Counted from the first letter of the stretch, positions 1 through 7,490 are shown. The stretch is 18,400 bases of DNA from Suilimivivens sp964507235 (GCA_964507235.1 CAZDPE010000044.1:1-18400), one strand, 5' to 3'. Notes: generated by a model not told the origin, from the sequence alone. Made by a program: numbers and translations.

Positions 1-59
1 TCATAAGTTGCCGATTTATACATTTTTACCAAGCATTTCTGCATGGCTGAACTGTTACA
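1..59. repeat. Partial copy (right part) of an intergenic inverted-repeat element
   Basis: Bases 1-29 match 18370-18398 at 22 of 29 positions, beginning with ten identical bases (TCATAAGTTG) and sharing TACATTT. Bases 43-59 (ATGGCTGAACTGTTACA) are the perfect 17-base reverse complement of 18348-18364. The two window ends therefore hold opposite parts of two copies of one element. Joined, a full copy would be about 80 bases with a 17-base-pair terminal stem. The left arm of this copy lies outside the window. The element is non-coding. Its function is unknown; a miniature mobile element, a REP-like palindrome or a structured RNA are all possible. Confidence 0.7.
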
Positions 60-117
60 TAAGAATTATAAAATTTTAAAATTCTGCTTGCTTTTTTTTT
101 ACTTTTGTTGTATGGTA

Positions 118-146
118 TTGAATTGTAGAGAAGAAATTCTCATAAA
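118..146 (+). promoter_or_regulatory. Candidate glnN promoter
   Basis: TTGAAT at 118-123 and CATAAA at 141-146 are separated by 17 bases, a plausible sigma-A arrangement with an imperfect -10 (four of six). A small hairpin (GAGAA/TTCTC, 128-141) lies in the spacer. No better -10 is seen between the terminator-like hairpin at 170-203 and the gene, which favours a promoter upstream of that hairpin. The area is AT-rich, so chance matches are likely. Confidence 0.3.
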
Positions 147-169
147 AATGAATATGATATTAAAAAACG

Positions 170-203
170 AAGGCGTTTACACAGGGAGTGCAGCGCCTTT
201 TTT
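170..203 (+). terminator. Intrinsic terminator hairpin in the glnN leader (possible attenuator)
   Basis: AAGGCGTT (170-177) pairs with AGCGCCTT (192-199) with one G-U pair. Above a small internal loop, CAC (180-182) pairs with GTG (188-190). The stem runs into a T tract (198-203). The hairpin lies 80 bases before glnN. It could end a gene left of the window or attenuate glnN. I recognise no T-box, glutamine riboswitch or ANTAR-type hexaloop pair around it. Confidence 0.55.
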
Positions 204-224
204 ACTGTATGGAAAAAATCTAAG

Positions 225-262
225 GGATTTCCTGCAGGAACAATCCGTGGCATAAAGCCACG
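225..262 (+). promoter_or_regulatory. Two leader hairpins just before the glnN ribosome site
   Basis: GGATT (225-229) pairs with AATCC (242-246) around the 12-base palindrome TTCCTGCAGGAA (229-240). It is followed by CGTGGC (246-251) pairing with GCCACG (257-262) over the loop ATAAA; the two share base 246. The second hairpin ends 5 bases before the purine-rich Shine-Dalgarno sequence (268-275). They could stabilise the mRNA or take part in attenuation with the 170-203 hairpin. No named riboswitch class was recognised. Confidence 0.35.
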
Positions 263-282
263 TAAAAAGAGGAGGAAAATTT

Positions 283-2394
283 ATGAGTGAAGTGTTGAAC
301 GTGGAAGAAATCTTCGGACAGAACGTATTTACCATGGGGAAAATGAAGGAGCGCCTTCCGAAAAATGTATACAGGGAAGTGAAATCTGTCATGGACAATG
401 GCGGTGAGCTTTCTCTTGGAGCGGCAGATGTAGTTGCCAAGGCCATGAAGGACTGGGCGGTGGAAAACGGTGCAACCCATTATACTCACTGGTTCCAGCC
501 CCTGACAGGAATTACCGCTGAAAAGCATGATTCTTTTGTAACTCACCCCGACAGCGAAGGGAAAATGCTTATGGAATTTTCCGGTAAGGAGCTGATTAAG
601 GGTGAGCCGGATGCTTCCTCCTTCCCTTCAGGCGGTCTGCGCGCTACCTTTGAAGCAAGAGGATATACGGCATGGGATATCACTTCACCGGCCTTTTTGA
701 AGGAAGATGCAACGGGTGTAATTCTCTGCATTCCTACAGCATTCTGTTCCTATAAGGGAGAAGCCCTTGATAAGAAAACACCTTTACTCAGATCCATGGA
801 GGCTGTCAGCGTGCAGGCGCTCCGTATTGTCCGTCTGTTTGGTAATACGGAGGCTACAAAAGTTGTTGCAAGCGTAGGACCTGAGCAGGAATATTTCCTG
901 ATAGACAGAGAGAAATATTTAAAAAGACCTGACCTTATTTTTGCGGGACGTACTTTGTTCGGTGCACCGGCGCCTAAGGGACAGGAGCTTGACGATCATT
1001 ACTTCGGCACCATTCGTGAACGTATCGGCGCATATATGAAGGATTTGAATGTGGAATTGTGGAAGCTGGGCGTTACCGCAAAGACACAGCACAATGAGGT
1101 TGCTCCTGCACAGCACGAATTGGCGCCTATTTATGAAACAGCCAATATTGCTGTTGACCACAACCAGCTGGTTATGGAAACCATGAAAAAAGTTGCAGGG
1201 CGCCATGGGCTTACCTGTTTGCTTCATGAGAAGCCTTTTGCAGGTGTAAACGGTTCCGGTAAGCACAATAACTGGTCACTGGGAACAGATAACGGAGTGA
1301 ACCTTTTAGATCCCGGCGATACCCCTAATGAAAATATTCAATTTCTGTTAGTGCTCGCCTGCATTATCAAGGCGGTTGATACTCATGCCGATTTGCTCCG
1401 CCAGAGCGCATCCGATGTAGGTAATGACCACAGACTTGGCGCTAATGAAGCGCCTCCGGCTATTATTTCCATCTTCCTTGGCGAGCAGCTGGAAGACGTA
1501 GTAAAACAGCTGGTGGAAACAGGTGAGGCAGCTCATGTATTACAGGGCGGTAAGCTGGAAACAGGTGTTTCTACTCTGCCTGATTTCACAAAGGATGCAA
1601 CAGACCGAAACAGAACATCACCCTTTGCCTTTACCGGAAATAAATTTGAATTCCGTATGGTTGGTTCCGCAGATTCCATTGGAAGCCCTAATACAACCTT
1701 AAATGCCATTGTTGCCGAGGCTTTCTGCGAGGCCGCTGATATTCTTGAGAAAGCGGATGATTTTGAGCTTGCAGTACATGATTTGATTAAAGAATACTTA
1801 ACAGAGCATCAGAGAATTATTTTCAACGGCAACGGTTATTCTGATGAATGGGTTGCTGAGGCTGAAAGAAGAGGCCTTCCCAACATTAAGTCCATGATAG
1901 AAGCCGTTGATACCCTGACAACTGATAAAGCAGTAAAATTATTTGAAAAGTTCGGAATCTTTACAAAGGCTGAATTGGAATCCCGTGAAGAGGTTTTATA
2001 TGAAACCTATGCCAAAACAATCAACATCGAAGCTCTTACTATGATTGATATGGCTTCCAAGCAGCTGATTCCTGCAGCTGTTAAGTACAGTAAATCATTG
2101 GCAGATACTGTAATTGCAGTAAAAGAAGCAGGGGCAGATACTTCTGTTCAGTCAGAGCTTCTTGCAAAGGTATCTGAAAAGCTTGCAGCTATGAAAGCCG
2201 CTTTATCAAAGCTGGAAGAAGTAGAGGCACAGGCGGGCACAATGACAAATGCTAAAGAACAGGCATTTTATTACAAGGATGTTGTGAAAGCTGCAATGGA
2301 AGATTTAAGAACACCGGCTGATGAACTTGAAATGATAGTAGATAAAGAAGTTTGGCCGATACCTACTTATGGTGATTTGATTTTTGAGGTATAA
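283..2394 (+). CDS. glnN: Glutamine synthetase, type III (GSIII)
   Basis: This cytoplasmic enzyme makes glutamine from glutamate, ammonia and ATP, the entry point for ammonium assimilation. At 703 residues it has the length of the GSIII family, far longer than GSI/GSII (about 350-470). Visible family segments are KPFAGVNGSGKHNNWSLGTD near residues 317-336, which belongs to the nucleotide/glutamate-binding core, and RTSPFAFTGNKFEFR near 444-458. The N-terminal segment FPSGGLRATFEARGYTAWD is also GSIII-like. The ATG at 283 follows a strong AGAGGAGG (268-275) at 7 bases. It appears monocistronic: two hairpins follow directly. No nitrogen-regulatory gene lies beside it, so any local control would be through the leader hairpins. 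The family assignment is secure. Confidence 0.97.
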   Translation: MSEVLNVEEIFGQNVFTMGKMKERLPKNVYREVKSVMDNGGELSLGAADVVAKAMKDWAVENGATHYTHWFQPLTGITAEKHDSFVTHPDSEGKMLMEFSGKELIKGEPDASSFPSGGLRATFEARGYTAWDITSPAFLKEDATGVILCIPTAFCSYKGEALDKKTPLLRSMEAVSVQALRIVRLFGNTEATKVVASVGPEQEYFLIDREKYLKRPDLIFAGRTLFGAPAPKGQELDDHYFGTIRERIGAYMKDLNVELWKLGVTAKTQHNEVAPAQHELAPIYETANIAVDHNQLVMETMKKVAGRHGLTCLLHEKPFAGVNGSGKHNNWSLGTDNGVNLLDPGDTPNENIQFLLVLACIIKAVDTHADLLRQSASDVGNDHRLGANEAPPAIISIFLGEQLEDVVKQLVETGEAAHVLQGGKLETGVSTLPDFTKDATDRNRTSPFAFTGNKFEFRMVGSADSIGSPNTTLNAIVAEAFCEAADILEKADDFELAVHDLIKEYLTEHQRIIFNGNGYSDEWVAEAERRGLPNIKSMIEAVDTLTTDKAVKLFEKFGIFTKAELESREEVLYETYAKTINIEALTMIDMASKQLIPAAVKYSKSLADTVIAVKEAGADTSVQSELLAKVSEKLAAMKAALSKLEEVEAQAGTMTNAKEQAFYYKDVVKAAMEDLRTPADELEMIVDKEVWPIPTYGDLIFEV

Positions 2395-2420
2395 ATCCTT
2401 CCTTTGAGTGTTATATAAAC

Positions 2421-2452
2421 AGTAGAAAGCCCGCAAAGCGGGCTTTCTATTA
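2421..2452 (+). terminator. glnN terminator 1
   Basis: AGAAAGCCCGC (2424-2434) pairs perfectly with GCGGGCTTTCT (2438-2448) over an AAA loop, 30 bases after the glnN stop. The following bases (ATTATC) are only moderately T-rich, so it may serve partly as an mRNA-stabilising hairpin, with the next hairpin as the main stop. Confidence 0.75.
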
Positions 2453-2463
2453 TCATGAAGTTA

Positions 2464-2503
2464 AAAAAGCATCCCCCAGGCTTAAGACTGAGGGATGCTT
2501 TTT
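2464..2503. terminator. Bidirectional terminator between glnN and the convergent C39-like gene
   Basis: AAAAAGCATCCC (2464-2475) pairs with GGGATGCTTTTT (2492-2503), with an inner CAG/CTG pairing. The A tract on one side and T tract on the other give a U-rich tail in both directions. It can therefore end both glnN and the minus-strand gene that stops at 2531. Confidence 0.85.
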
Positions 2504-2530
2504 ACAGACAGAAAAATCTGCTATAACAAA

Positions 2531-3202
2531 TTAATCAACCTTAATTTCCAGATAACCTAAAAGCTTGCTCATGTCGTATTCCTTGAGTATGCCTAAATTG
2601 GAATCATAGAACTGGCCATTATAGTGAAGCAGATAGTGGCAGTAACGGCCCATCTTTTCCATCATGATACAGCATTTGGGAAGAGTGGCCGGCTGTCCTT
2701 CGGTATAGACGATAATGTCAGTATGGTCGATTCCGTAGTAATTTAATGCGGAAATAACACGTCCCATAGTACCCTGCCATTCTCTGCAGTCCATAACACT
2801 GATAACCTCTGCGATGGTAACGCCTGCCAGCATGGCAACGCAGGTCTGGCCGCAAAGACCGTCCTCCGGCTGGATGATAATATCCACACTGTCAATTTTA
2901 CGAATAGGGTTATCAAAGCTGTAGGGGCTGTTCTGATTCATCTGAATCAGGCTGCCGTTTACATGAAGAAGAATCTTATGTTTTTCCTCAATGTTAATGT
3001 GTGAAACATCATCTGCAGTCAGATGGATTTTATAGCTGCCTTTTTCCTCCGGGAGCAGTTCGCATTCAATGATTTTGTTGTCCAGTACAAGATCTGCCGG
3101 AATCACATCTCTCTGCTTGCACACTTCCCAGATGTTAAAAGGAATACGAATGCTGTAAATATCATCCTGCTTATCAATTTTTCCATTAAAAAAATATCTC
3201 AT
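2531..3202 (-). CDS. Uncharacterised protein with C-terminal C39/papain-like cysteine protease signature
   Basis: A 223-residue protein with no signal peptide or membrane segment, so probably cytoplasmic. Residues 1 to about 85 look beta-rich and loosely resemble small beta-barrel domains of the DUF1905 kind (weak). Residues 105-205 hold a cysteine-protease pattern: Gln111 ahead of Cys117 in DGLCGQTCVAML, then His189 in CHYLLH, and Asp200/Asn202 in FYDSN, in the order expected for C39-type papain folds. The substrate is unknown; no bacteriocin, ABC exporter or double-glycine peptide gene is nearby. The ATG is preceded by AGGAGGG at 7 bases, a strong site. It stands alone, convergent with glnN, and shares the terminator at 2464-2503. 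It could be a protease, a peptide-modifying enzyme or an inactive papain fold. Confidence 0.75.
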   Translation of the reverse strand: MRYFFNGKIDKQDDIYSIRIPFNIWEVCKQRDVIPADLVLDNKIIECELLPEEKGSYKIHLTADDVSHINIEEKHKILLHVNGSLIQMNQNSPYSFDNPIRKIDSVDIIIQPEDGLCGQTCVAMLAGVTIAEVISVMDCREWQGTMGRVISALNYYGIDHTDIIVYTEGQPATLPKCCIMMEKMGRYCHYLLHYNGQFYDSNLGILKEYDMSKLLGYLEIKVD

Positions 3203-3269
3203 TTCTTACCCTCCTGTGCATTATATGTAAATGCTTTCATTAATAAAAAGATAACAGATTTTCAGCTTT

Positions 3270-3293
3270 TTGAAAACAGTTTTCAATTGAAAA
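3270..3293. repeat. Overlapping palindromes upstream of the C39-like gene
   Basis: TTGAAAAC-A-GTTTTCAA (3270-3286) is a perfect inverted repeat with 8-base arms. It overlaps TTTTCAATTGAAAA (3280-3293), a perfect 14-base palindrome. The TTGAAAA/TTTTCAA unit thus occurs three times in alternating orientation, 68-91 bases upstream of the minus-strand start at 3202, a position suited to an operator. The AT-rich setting makes part of this expected by chance. Confidence 0.4.
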
Positions 3294-3376
3294 AATTTAA
3301 GTATTAAAAAAAATACATTTTGATAAAAAAATAACAAACCGAAAGAAAAAAATAGTGAAAAAATTAAAAAAAGTAC

Positions 3377-3405
3377 TTGCTTTTTAAATTGAAATGAGTT
3401 ATTAT
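3377..3405 (+). promoter_or_regulatory. tRNA-Gln promoter
   Basis: TTGCTT (3377-3382) and TATTAT (3400-3405) are separated by exactly 17 bases, a good sigma-A promoter. Transcription would begin near 3412, about 23 bases before the mature tRNA. Confidence 0.75.
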
Positions 3406-3434
3406 ATCCAGGTGTTCAGCGCAGAACAGAATAT

Positions 3435-3506
3435 AGGGCTATCGCCAAACGGTAAGGCAACGGACTCTGACTCCGTCATTTCAAGGTTCGAATCCTTGTA
3501 GCCCTG
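3435..3506 (+). tRNA. tRNA-Gln, anticodon CTG
   Basis: A complete cloverleaf: acceptor stem AGGGCTA (3435-3441) with TAGCCCT (3499-3505), D stem GCC/GGC (3444-3446, 3456-3458), anticodon stem ACGGA/TCCGT around the loop CTCTGAC, and T arm CAAGG-TTCGAAT-CCTTG. The anticodon CTG (3467-3469) reads CAG glutamine codons. The discriminator base is G3506. The 3' CCA is not encoded (CTT follows), so it must be added by CCA nucleotidyltransferase. It stands alone between its own promoter and terminator. Confidence 0.95.
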
Positions 3507-3514
3507 CTTTAAAG

Positions 3515-3543
3515 CCTCAGTGAAAGGATTCACTGAGGTTTTT
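3515..3543 (+). terminator. tRNA-Gln terminator
   Basis: CCTCAGTGAA (3515-3524) pairs perfectly with TTCACTGAGG (3529-3538) over an AGGA loop, followed by a run of five Ts. It sits 9 bases after the tRNA. The minus-strand acyltransferase ends 40 bases away; the T tract on that strand is short, so termination there is less certain. Confidence 0.85.
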
Positions 3544-3582
3544 GCTTTCAGCAGTAAAAAAGTCTGCAGAACATTTTTCCCG

Positions 3583-4560
3583 TTACAGTCTTACCAAATG
3601 TTTTGCTGCCGGAATTTTGGATATCACAAGGGTGATTGCAAAGGAAATAAGGGTAATAAGCATCCAGAAGGCTAATACGGAAAGGGTGCCCGCCGGCATA
3701 TAAACAGTATTCAGCAGCGTCAATAAAATAGGATGCACAATAAAAATTCCCATGGTAAGGCCGCTGAAACGGCTGACCGCTGAAGCAATAGAGCTTCGGA
3801 GAGGAATCCGCAGTAAAAAAGCAAACAGGATTGTATACCATAAGATAGAGGTTAAGTCATCATAAAAATATTCTGCCAGCCGGCTGTTAATCAGATACAG
3901 GCCAATGCGCTTTTCCGCTATATTATTAATTACAGTAAAAAGAATAAGCAGCAGTGCGTGAAAGGAAACAGGCAAATGCCGGATTCGGGGCGCAATGTGG
4001 AAAAACAGGCCGCCCAGAAGGAAATAAAACAGCCAGGTCCATAAACGCAGAGGCTGCGGAATGAACATATCCAGAGGATATCCCTTTATCATGGAAAGAA
4101 TATTCATAATAAGGCAAACGCACATAAGAACGAAACAAATTATTTTATGATGCAGTACCTTCCCACCGAAAAAACTGTGCAGGAGGGGAAGAAGCAGATA
4201 AATAATAATCAGCGCCCCAAAAAACCAGAAATGCCATAAATATCCCTTCTGCAGAAGGCTTTCAAGGGACAGCCGTAAGGGATTTACCAGTTTGCGGCGG
4301 AAAAGGAAAACCGGAATGGTAATCAGCAGATTCCATAGAACAACTACCTTTAATATATGTAAGATTTTATGGAAAACATAAGGATAATCAACCTTATCCC
4401 GGGAAAGCAGCAGATAACCGTTTACCATGAAAAAAAGCGGGACGCCGCAGTCGCAGAGATAATAGATGGTGTAATTTGCCATGCCGACAGCGTGAAGTCC
4501 CACAACGCTGATGCAGGCTATGCATTTTATTAAATCCAGATTTGCATTTCTTTCGTTCAT
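3583..4560 (-). CDS. Membrane acyltransferase (acyltransferase 3 family)
   Basis: A 325-residue polytopic membrane protein with about ten hydrophobic segments, typical of the acyltransferase 3 family (Pfam PF01757), which transfers acetyl or other acyl groups to cell-surface sugars or lipids. The N-terminal NLDLIKCIACISVVGLHAVG (conserved His23), then the GVPLFFMVNGYLL and LWHFWFFGALIIIYLLLPLL segments, are family hallmarks. These resemble the membrane halves of VanT-type serine racemases and O-acetyltransferases. The acceptor cannot be told from sequence, and no polysaccharide genes are adjacent. The ATG at 4560 follows GAGGGG at 8 bases. The gene is single and divergent from the thioesterase operon. 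Confidence 0.85.
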   Translation of the reverse strand: MNERNANLDLIKCIACISVVGLHAVGMANYTIYYLCDCGVPLFFMVNGYLLLSRDKVDYPYVFHKILHILKVVVLWNLLITIPVFLFRRKLVNPLRLSLESLLQKGYLWHFWFFGALIIIYLLLPLLHSFFGGKVLHHKIICFVLMCVCLIMNILSMIKGYPLDMFIPQPLRLWTWLFYFLLGGLFFHIAPRIRHLPVSFHALLLILFTVINNIAEKRIGLYLINSRLAEYFYDDLTSILWYTILFAFLLRIPLRSSIASAVSRFSGLTMGIFIVHPILLTLLNTVYMPAGTLSVLAFWMLITLISFAITLVISKIPAAKHLVRL

Positions 4561-4620
4561 GAAAACAGCCCCTCAAATGTAATATAAGATAAAAATATTT
4601 TATAATATGAAGCTGTTGCT

Positions 4621-4649
4621 TTGCAAGGGTTCGTGTTATACTTTATAAA
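4621..4649 (+). promoter_or_regulatory. Promoter of the thioesterase operon
   Basis: TTGCAA (4621-4626) and TATAAA (4644-4649) are 17 bases apart. An alternative is the extended -10 TGTTATACT (TG at 4634-4635, hexamer 4637-4642). Either would start transcription close to the ribosome site AGGAAGG (4669-4675), which lies 6 bases before the ATG at 4682. Confidence 0.55.
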
Positions 4650-4681
4650 GATTACAAAAAATCAGATTAGGAAGGATAATT

Positions 4682-5419
4682 ATGTATAGCTATCAAAGCA
4701 GAATCCGATACAGTGAGCTGGATGAAACAGGACATTTGAAAATAGAATCATTATTGGATTATTTTCAGGATTGTTCTACCTTTCATTCGGAAGATATCGG
4801 ACTTGGAGTGGAATATTTAAAAAAGCAGCATATGGTCTGGGTCATGTCATCCTGGCAGATTGTCGTGCAAAGATATCCGGTGCTGGGAGAAACGGTGACA
4901 GTAGGAACGGCGCCTTATGATTTTAAAGGATTTATCGGATTCAGGAATTTCCTGATGACAGATGTAAAGGGCGAAAGGCTGGCCTTTGCCAATACAGTAT
5001 GGAGTCTGATAGATACAGAAACGGGAAGACCTGTAAAGCCTACGGAAGAAATGATGAAAGGATATGTGCTTGAACCAAGGCTTGATATGGAATATGCACC
5101 AAGAAAAATTCCGGTGCCGGAAGAAAGCTCAGCAGGTGAAGCAGTTGTAATTAAAGCGCATCATCTGGATACTAATCATCATGTGAATAACGGACAATAC
5201 GTCAGAATTGCCATGGATGTGCTGGGACGGGAATGCCGTATCAGACAGCTGCGTGCGGAATATAAAAAACAGGTATATATGAATGATGTTTTGTATCCGT
5301 ACATTGCCGAACCGAAAGAGGGCGTCTGCGTTGTGGTTCTTAAGGATGAAACGGATAATATTTGCTGTATTGTGGAACTGCAGGAAGACAAATTGATGAA
5401 GGAATGCTTGGAACAGTAA
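4682..5419 (+). CDS. Acyl-ACP thioesterase (FatA/FatB-like double hotdog)
   Basis: This cytoplasmic enzyme releases free fatty acids from acyl carrier protein. The 245-residue length fits bacterial members of the acyl-ACP thioesterase family (Pfam PF01643), built from two hotdog domains of about 120 residues each. The first begins with RIRYSELDETGHLKIESLLDYFQD. The second holds the catalytic-type motif LDTNHHVNN at 162-170, equivalent to the plant D-x-N-x-H-V-N-N motif (Asp163, Asn165, His167). It heads an operon with the CvfB-like gene, which starts 18 bases after its stop. Chain-length preference and physiological role cannot be read from sequence. Confidence 0.9.
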   Translation: MYSYQSRIRYSELDETGHLKIESLLDYFQDCSTFHSEDIGLGVEYLKKQHMVWVMSSWQIVVQRYPVLGETVTVGTAPYDFKGFIGFRNFLMTDVKGERLAFANTVWSLIDTETGRPVKPTEEMMKGYVLEPRLDMEYAPRKIPVPEESSAGEAVVIKAHHLDTNHHVNNGQYVRIAMDVLGRECRIRQLRAEYKKQVYMNDVLYPYIAEPKEGVCVVVLKDETDNICCIVELQEDKLMKECLEQ

Positions 5420-5437
5420 AGGAAACGTGGTGTTAAT

Positions 5438-6289
5438 ATGATTGAAATAGGAAGAAAACAGATTTTAACGATTGTAAAAAAAGTGGAATTCGGCGTATAT
5501 CTTGCCGATACTGCAGAAAATCCGGATGAAAGGGTGCTGCTTCCCGGTAAGCAGGTACCGGAAGAGGCTCAGATTGGCGACAATCTGACAGTCTTTATTT
5601 ACCGTGATTCCAGGGACAGATTGATTGCAACGATGAAAGAGCCTGTAATGGAAGTGGGGCAGACAGCCCTTCTGACAGTAAAGCAGGTGGGGAAAATAGG
5701 AGCTTTTCTGGATTGGGGGCTGGAAAAGGACCTGCTTCTGCCTTTTAAGGAGCAGACAACAAAGGTGAAACCGGGGCAGCAGTATCTTGTGGCTCTATAC
5801 GTGGATAAGAGCGGCAGACTCTGCGGAACCATGAAGGTGTATCATTATCTGAGAACGGACAGTCCTTATCATAAGGATGACAAGGTAGAAGGTATTGTAT
5901 ATGAAATCAGCGACAATTTCGGAACCTTTGTAGCAGTGGATAATTGCTTCTCAGCACTGCTTCCCAAAACAGAACCGGCAGGAGATATTGCCGCAGGTGA
6001 CAGAATTTATGCCAGGGTAACGGAGGTTAAGGAGGATGGAAAGCTTTCTTTAAGCATTAGGGAAAAGGCTTACCTTCAAATGAATGAGGATGCGGAAAAG
6101 CTTCTTGAACTGCTTGAAAAATCAGGAGGCATACTTCCTTTCGGCGATAAGTCGGATTCCGAGATTATCAGAAACGCAACGGGAATGAGCAAGAATGAAT
6201 TTAAGCGTGCGGCAGGAAACCTGTATAAACAGAGAAAAATTGTGATTGAAAGGGACAGTATCCGAAAACTGCAGGAAGGGAAAAGATGA
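5438..6289 (+). CDS. cvfB: CvfB-like S1 RNA-binding protein
   Basis: A 283-residue protein resembling the CvfB/YitL family, known from Staphylococcus aureus as an RNA-binding regulator of virulence genes. Successive S1-like beta-barrel units cover about residues 1-65, 68-135 and 140-212. The third (DKVEGIVYEISDNFGTFVAVDN ... GDRIYARVTEVKEDGKLSLSIREK, joined across a gap) is the most canonical S1 domain. Residues 215-280 fit the winged-helix C-terminus of the family, with NATGMSKNEFKRAAGNLYKQRKI. The ribosome site (GGTG before TTAATATG) is weak, suggesting coupling to the thioesterase gene. Its TGA overlaps the next ATG in an ATGA junction. Family assignment is good; the RNA targets are unknown. 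Confidence 0.85.
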   Translation: MIEIGRKQILTIVKKVEFGVYLADTAENPDERVLLPGKQVPEEAQIGDNLTVFIYRDSRDRLIATMKEPVMEVGQTALLTVKQVGKIGAFLDWGLEKDLLLPFKEQTTKVKPGQQYLVALYVDKSGRLCGTMKVYHYLRTDSPYHKDDKVEGIVYEISDNFGTFVAVDNCFSALLPKTEPAGDIAAGDRIYARVTEVKEDGKLSLSIREKAYLQMNEDAEKLLELLEKSGGILPFGDKSDSEIIRNATGMSKNEFKRAAGNLYKQRKIVIERDSIRKLQEGKR

Positions 6290-7266
6290 ACGGAAAGAAA
6301 GTTAATCGTGCATTTTTAATATCCATACTGCTTTATGCAGGCTGTATATTCGGTCTGTCATATCTGCTCCCGGAAATTTTTTCCGGTATTATTATCAATA
6401 ATCTGATTTGCGAAACAATTGTAGTTTTGCCGGGAATTTTATCTGCAGTTTTTTCAGGGGAAAAGCTGCCGGAGTTTCTTCATCTAAAAAAGCTTAAGCC
6501 GGGCACGTTTTTGGCAGTGATTCCCTTTACAATGTTCAGCATGCCCTTTATCACGCTGATTAATCTGTTATCGCAGTTTTTTGTTGAAAATACGGCGGCA
6601 GCTGTGATGGAGGGATTTCAGGTGGCGGAAATGCCCTTTTGGCAGCTTTGGCTGTCGGTCGGTGTTTTTGCGCCCGTCTGCGAGGAAATGGCATGCCGCG
6701 GTGTGTTTTACAGAGGATACCGGAAAAGCGGAGGCGCTTTTAAAGCAATGTTATTATCGGCGCTTCTGTTTGCATTGGTACATATGAATGTTAATCAGGC
6801 CATGTATGCATTTGCAATGGGAATTATGGCAGTGCTGCTTGTGGAGGCTTCGGGAAGCCTTTGGGCATCCGTGTTTTACCACGGACTGATTAACAGCAGT
6901 CAGGTGCTGCTTATGTACGGAATGCTGAAGCTGAATCCCAATGCTTACAGCGAGGCGGCAAAGGCCATGGATATGGATTTAATGATATACGGTCTGGCCG
7001 GCTATCTTGTGATTACTGCGCTGACTCTGCCCATTGCATGGGCAATCCTTGTCTGGATGAGCGGTCATGAAGGCAGGAGGGGCATACTGCGCACTGTCTG
7101 GAAAGAAAAAGGGGGAGAACGGGACAATCAGATATATGACAGCCGGGAGAAGACCGGCATATCTTCCGATACAAAGAAAAAGGATAAGCTTGTAACAGTG
7201 CCGCTGATACTTGCGCTTATCCTTTGCATTGCAATTATTATTTTAACTATGCTGCCGGTTAATTAA
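6286..7266 (+). CDS. CPBP-family intramembrane metalloprotease
   Basis: A 326-residue membrane protein of the CPBP/Abi family (Pfam PF02517), related to the Rce1 CAAX protease. The three family motifs are present: Glu133-Glu134 with Arg138 in CEEMACRG, His166 in ALVHMN, and His199 with Asn203 in FYHGLIN. These are the expected glutamate and histidine residues of the active site. Hydrophobic segments run from the N-terminus through about residue 260. A charged linker (about 262-300) follows, then a last membrane segment near 302-324, so the C-terminus carries an extra tail beyond the core. It overlaps cvfB by 4 bases and is translationally coupled to it. Members include bacteriocin-immunity and signalling proteases; the substrate here is unknown. 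Confidence 0.88.
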   Translation: MNGKKVNRAFLISILLYAGCIFGLSYLLPEIFSGIIINNLICETIVVLPGILSAVFSGEKLPEFLHLKKLKPGTFLAVIPFTMFSMPFITLINLLSQFFVENTAAAVMEGFQVAEMPFWQLWLSVGVFAPVCEEMACRGVFYRGYRKSGGAFKAMLLSALLFALVHMNVNQAMYAFAMGIMAVLLVEASGSLWASVFYHGLINSSQVLLMYGMLKLNPNAYSEAAKAMDMDLMIYGLAGYLVITALTLPIAWAILVWMSGHEGRRGILRTVWKEKGGERDNQIYDSREKTGISSDTKKKDKLVTVPLILALILCIAIIILTMLPVN

Positions 7267-7271
7267 TAAAA

Positions 7272-7460
7272 TCAGATGTACATATCAAAATTACTTCCGA
7301 CGGCGGGGTTTACCGATAATTCCATGGAACGGTCCATCATGCTGATAAGACCGGCTCCGGCAGCTTCGGAATTATCCAACGCCTTGCTTAATACGGCTGT
7401 TCCGACCTGGTTCATGAGATTTACATTGGCTAAAGCTGTTGATAATTCAGGTATATTCAT
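7272..7460 (-). CDS. YjfB-family small protein (putative motility protein)
   Basis: A 62-residue protein starting MNIPELSTALANVNLMNQVG and ending with SVNPAVGSNFDMYI. This pattern (M-[DN]-I start, amphipathic helix, then SVNP-x-x-G-x-N-x-D) matches the YjfB family, annotated as putative motility proteins but with no established function. I chose the ATG at 7460 because the family begins at this residue. The ATG at 7469 would add three residues, and the ribosome site AGGAAAGG (7471-7478, minus strand) is compatible with either. No flagellar genes are present here. It is transcribed alone and converges on the CPBP gene, whose stop lies 5 bases away with no visible terminator between them. Confidence 0.85.
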   Translation of the reverse strand: MNIPELSTALANVNLMNQVGTAVLSKALDNSEAAGAGLISMMDRSMELSVNPAVGSNFDMYI

Positions 7461-7490
7461 AAGAAACATTCCTTTCCTGTTGATAGCATT

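Noticed and set aside
43..255. A 70-residue open frame on the plus strand before glnN
   Set aside because: It starts in the repeat arm, runs through an AT-rich leader and the terminator hairpin, has no ribosome site and no recognisable protein pattern.
6286..7266. CPBP protein as part of a bacteriocin or abortive-infection system
   Set aside because: No bacteriocin precursor, exporter or other defence gene lies nearby, and the genes coupled to it are housekeeping in type.
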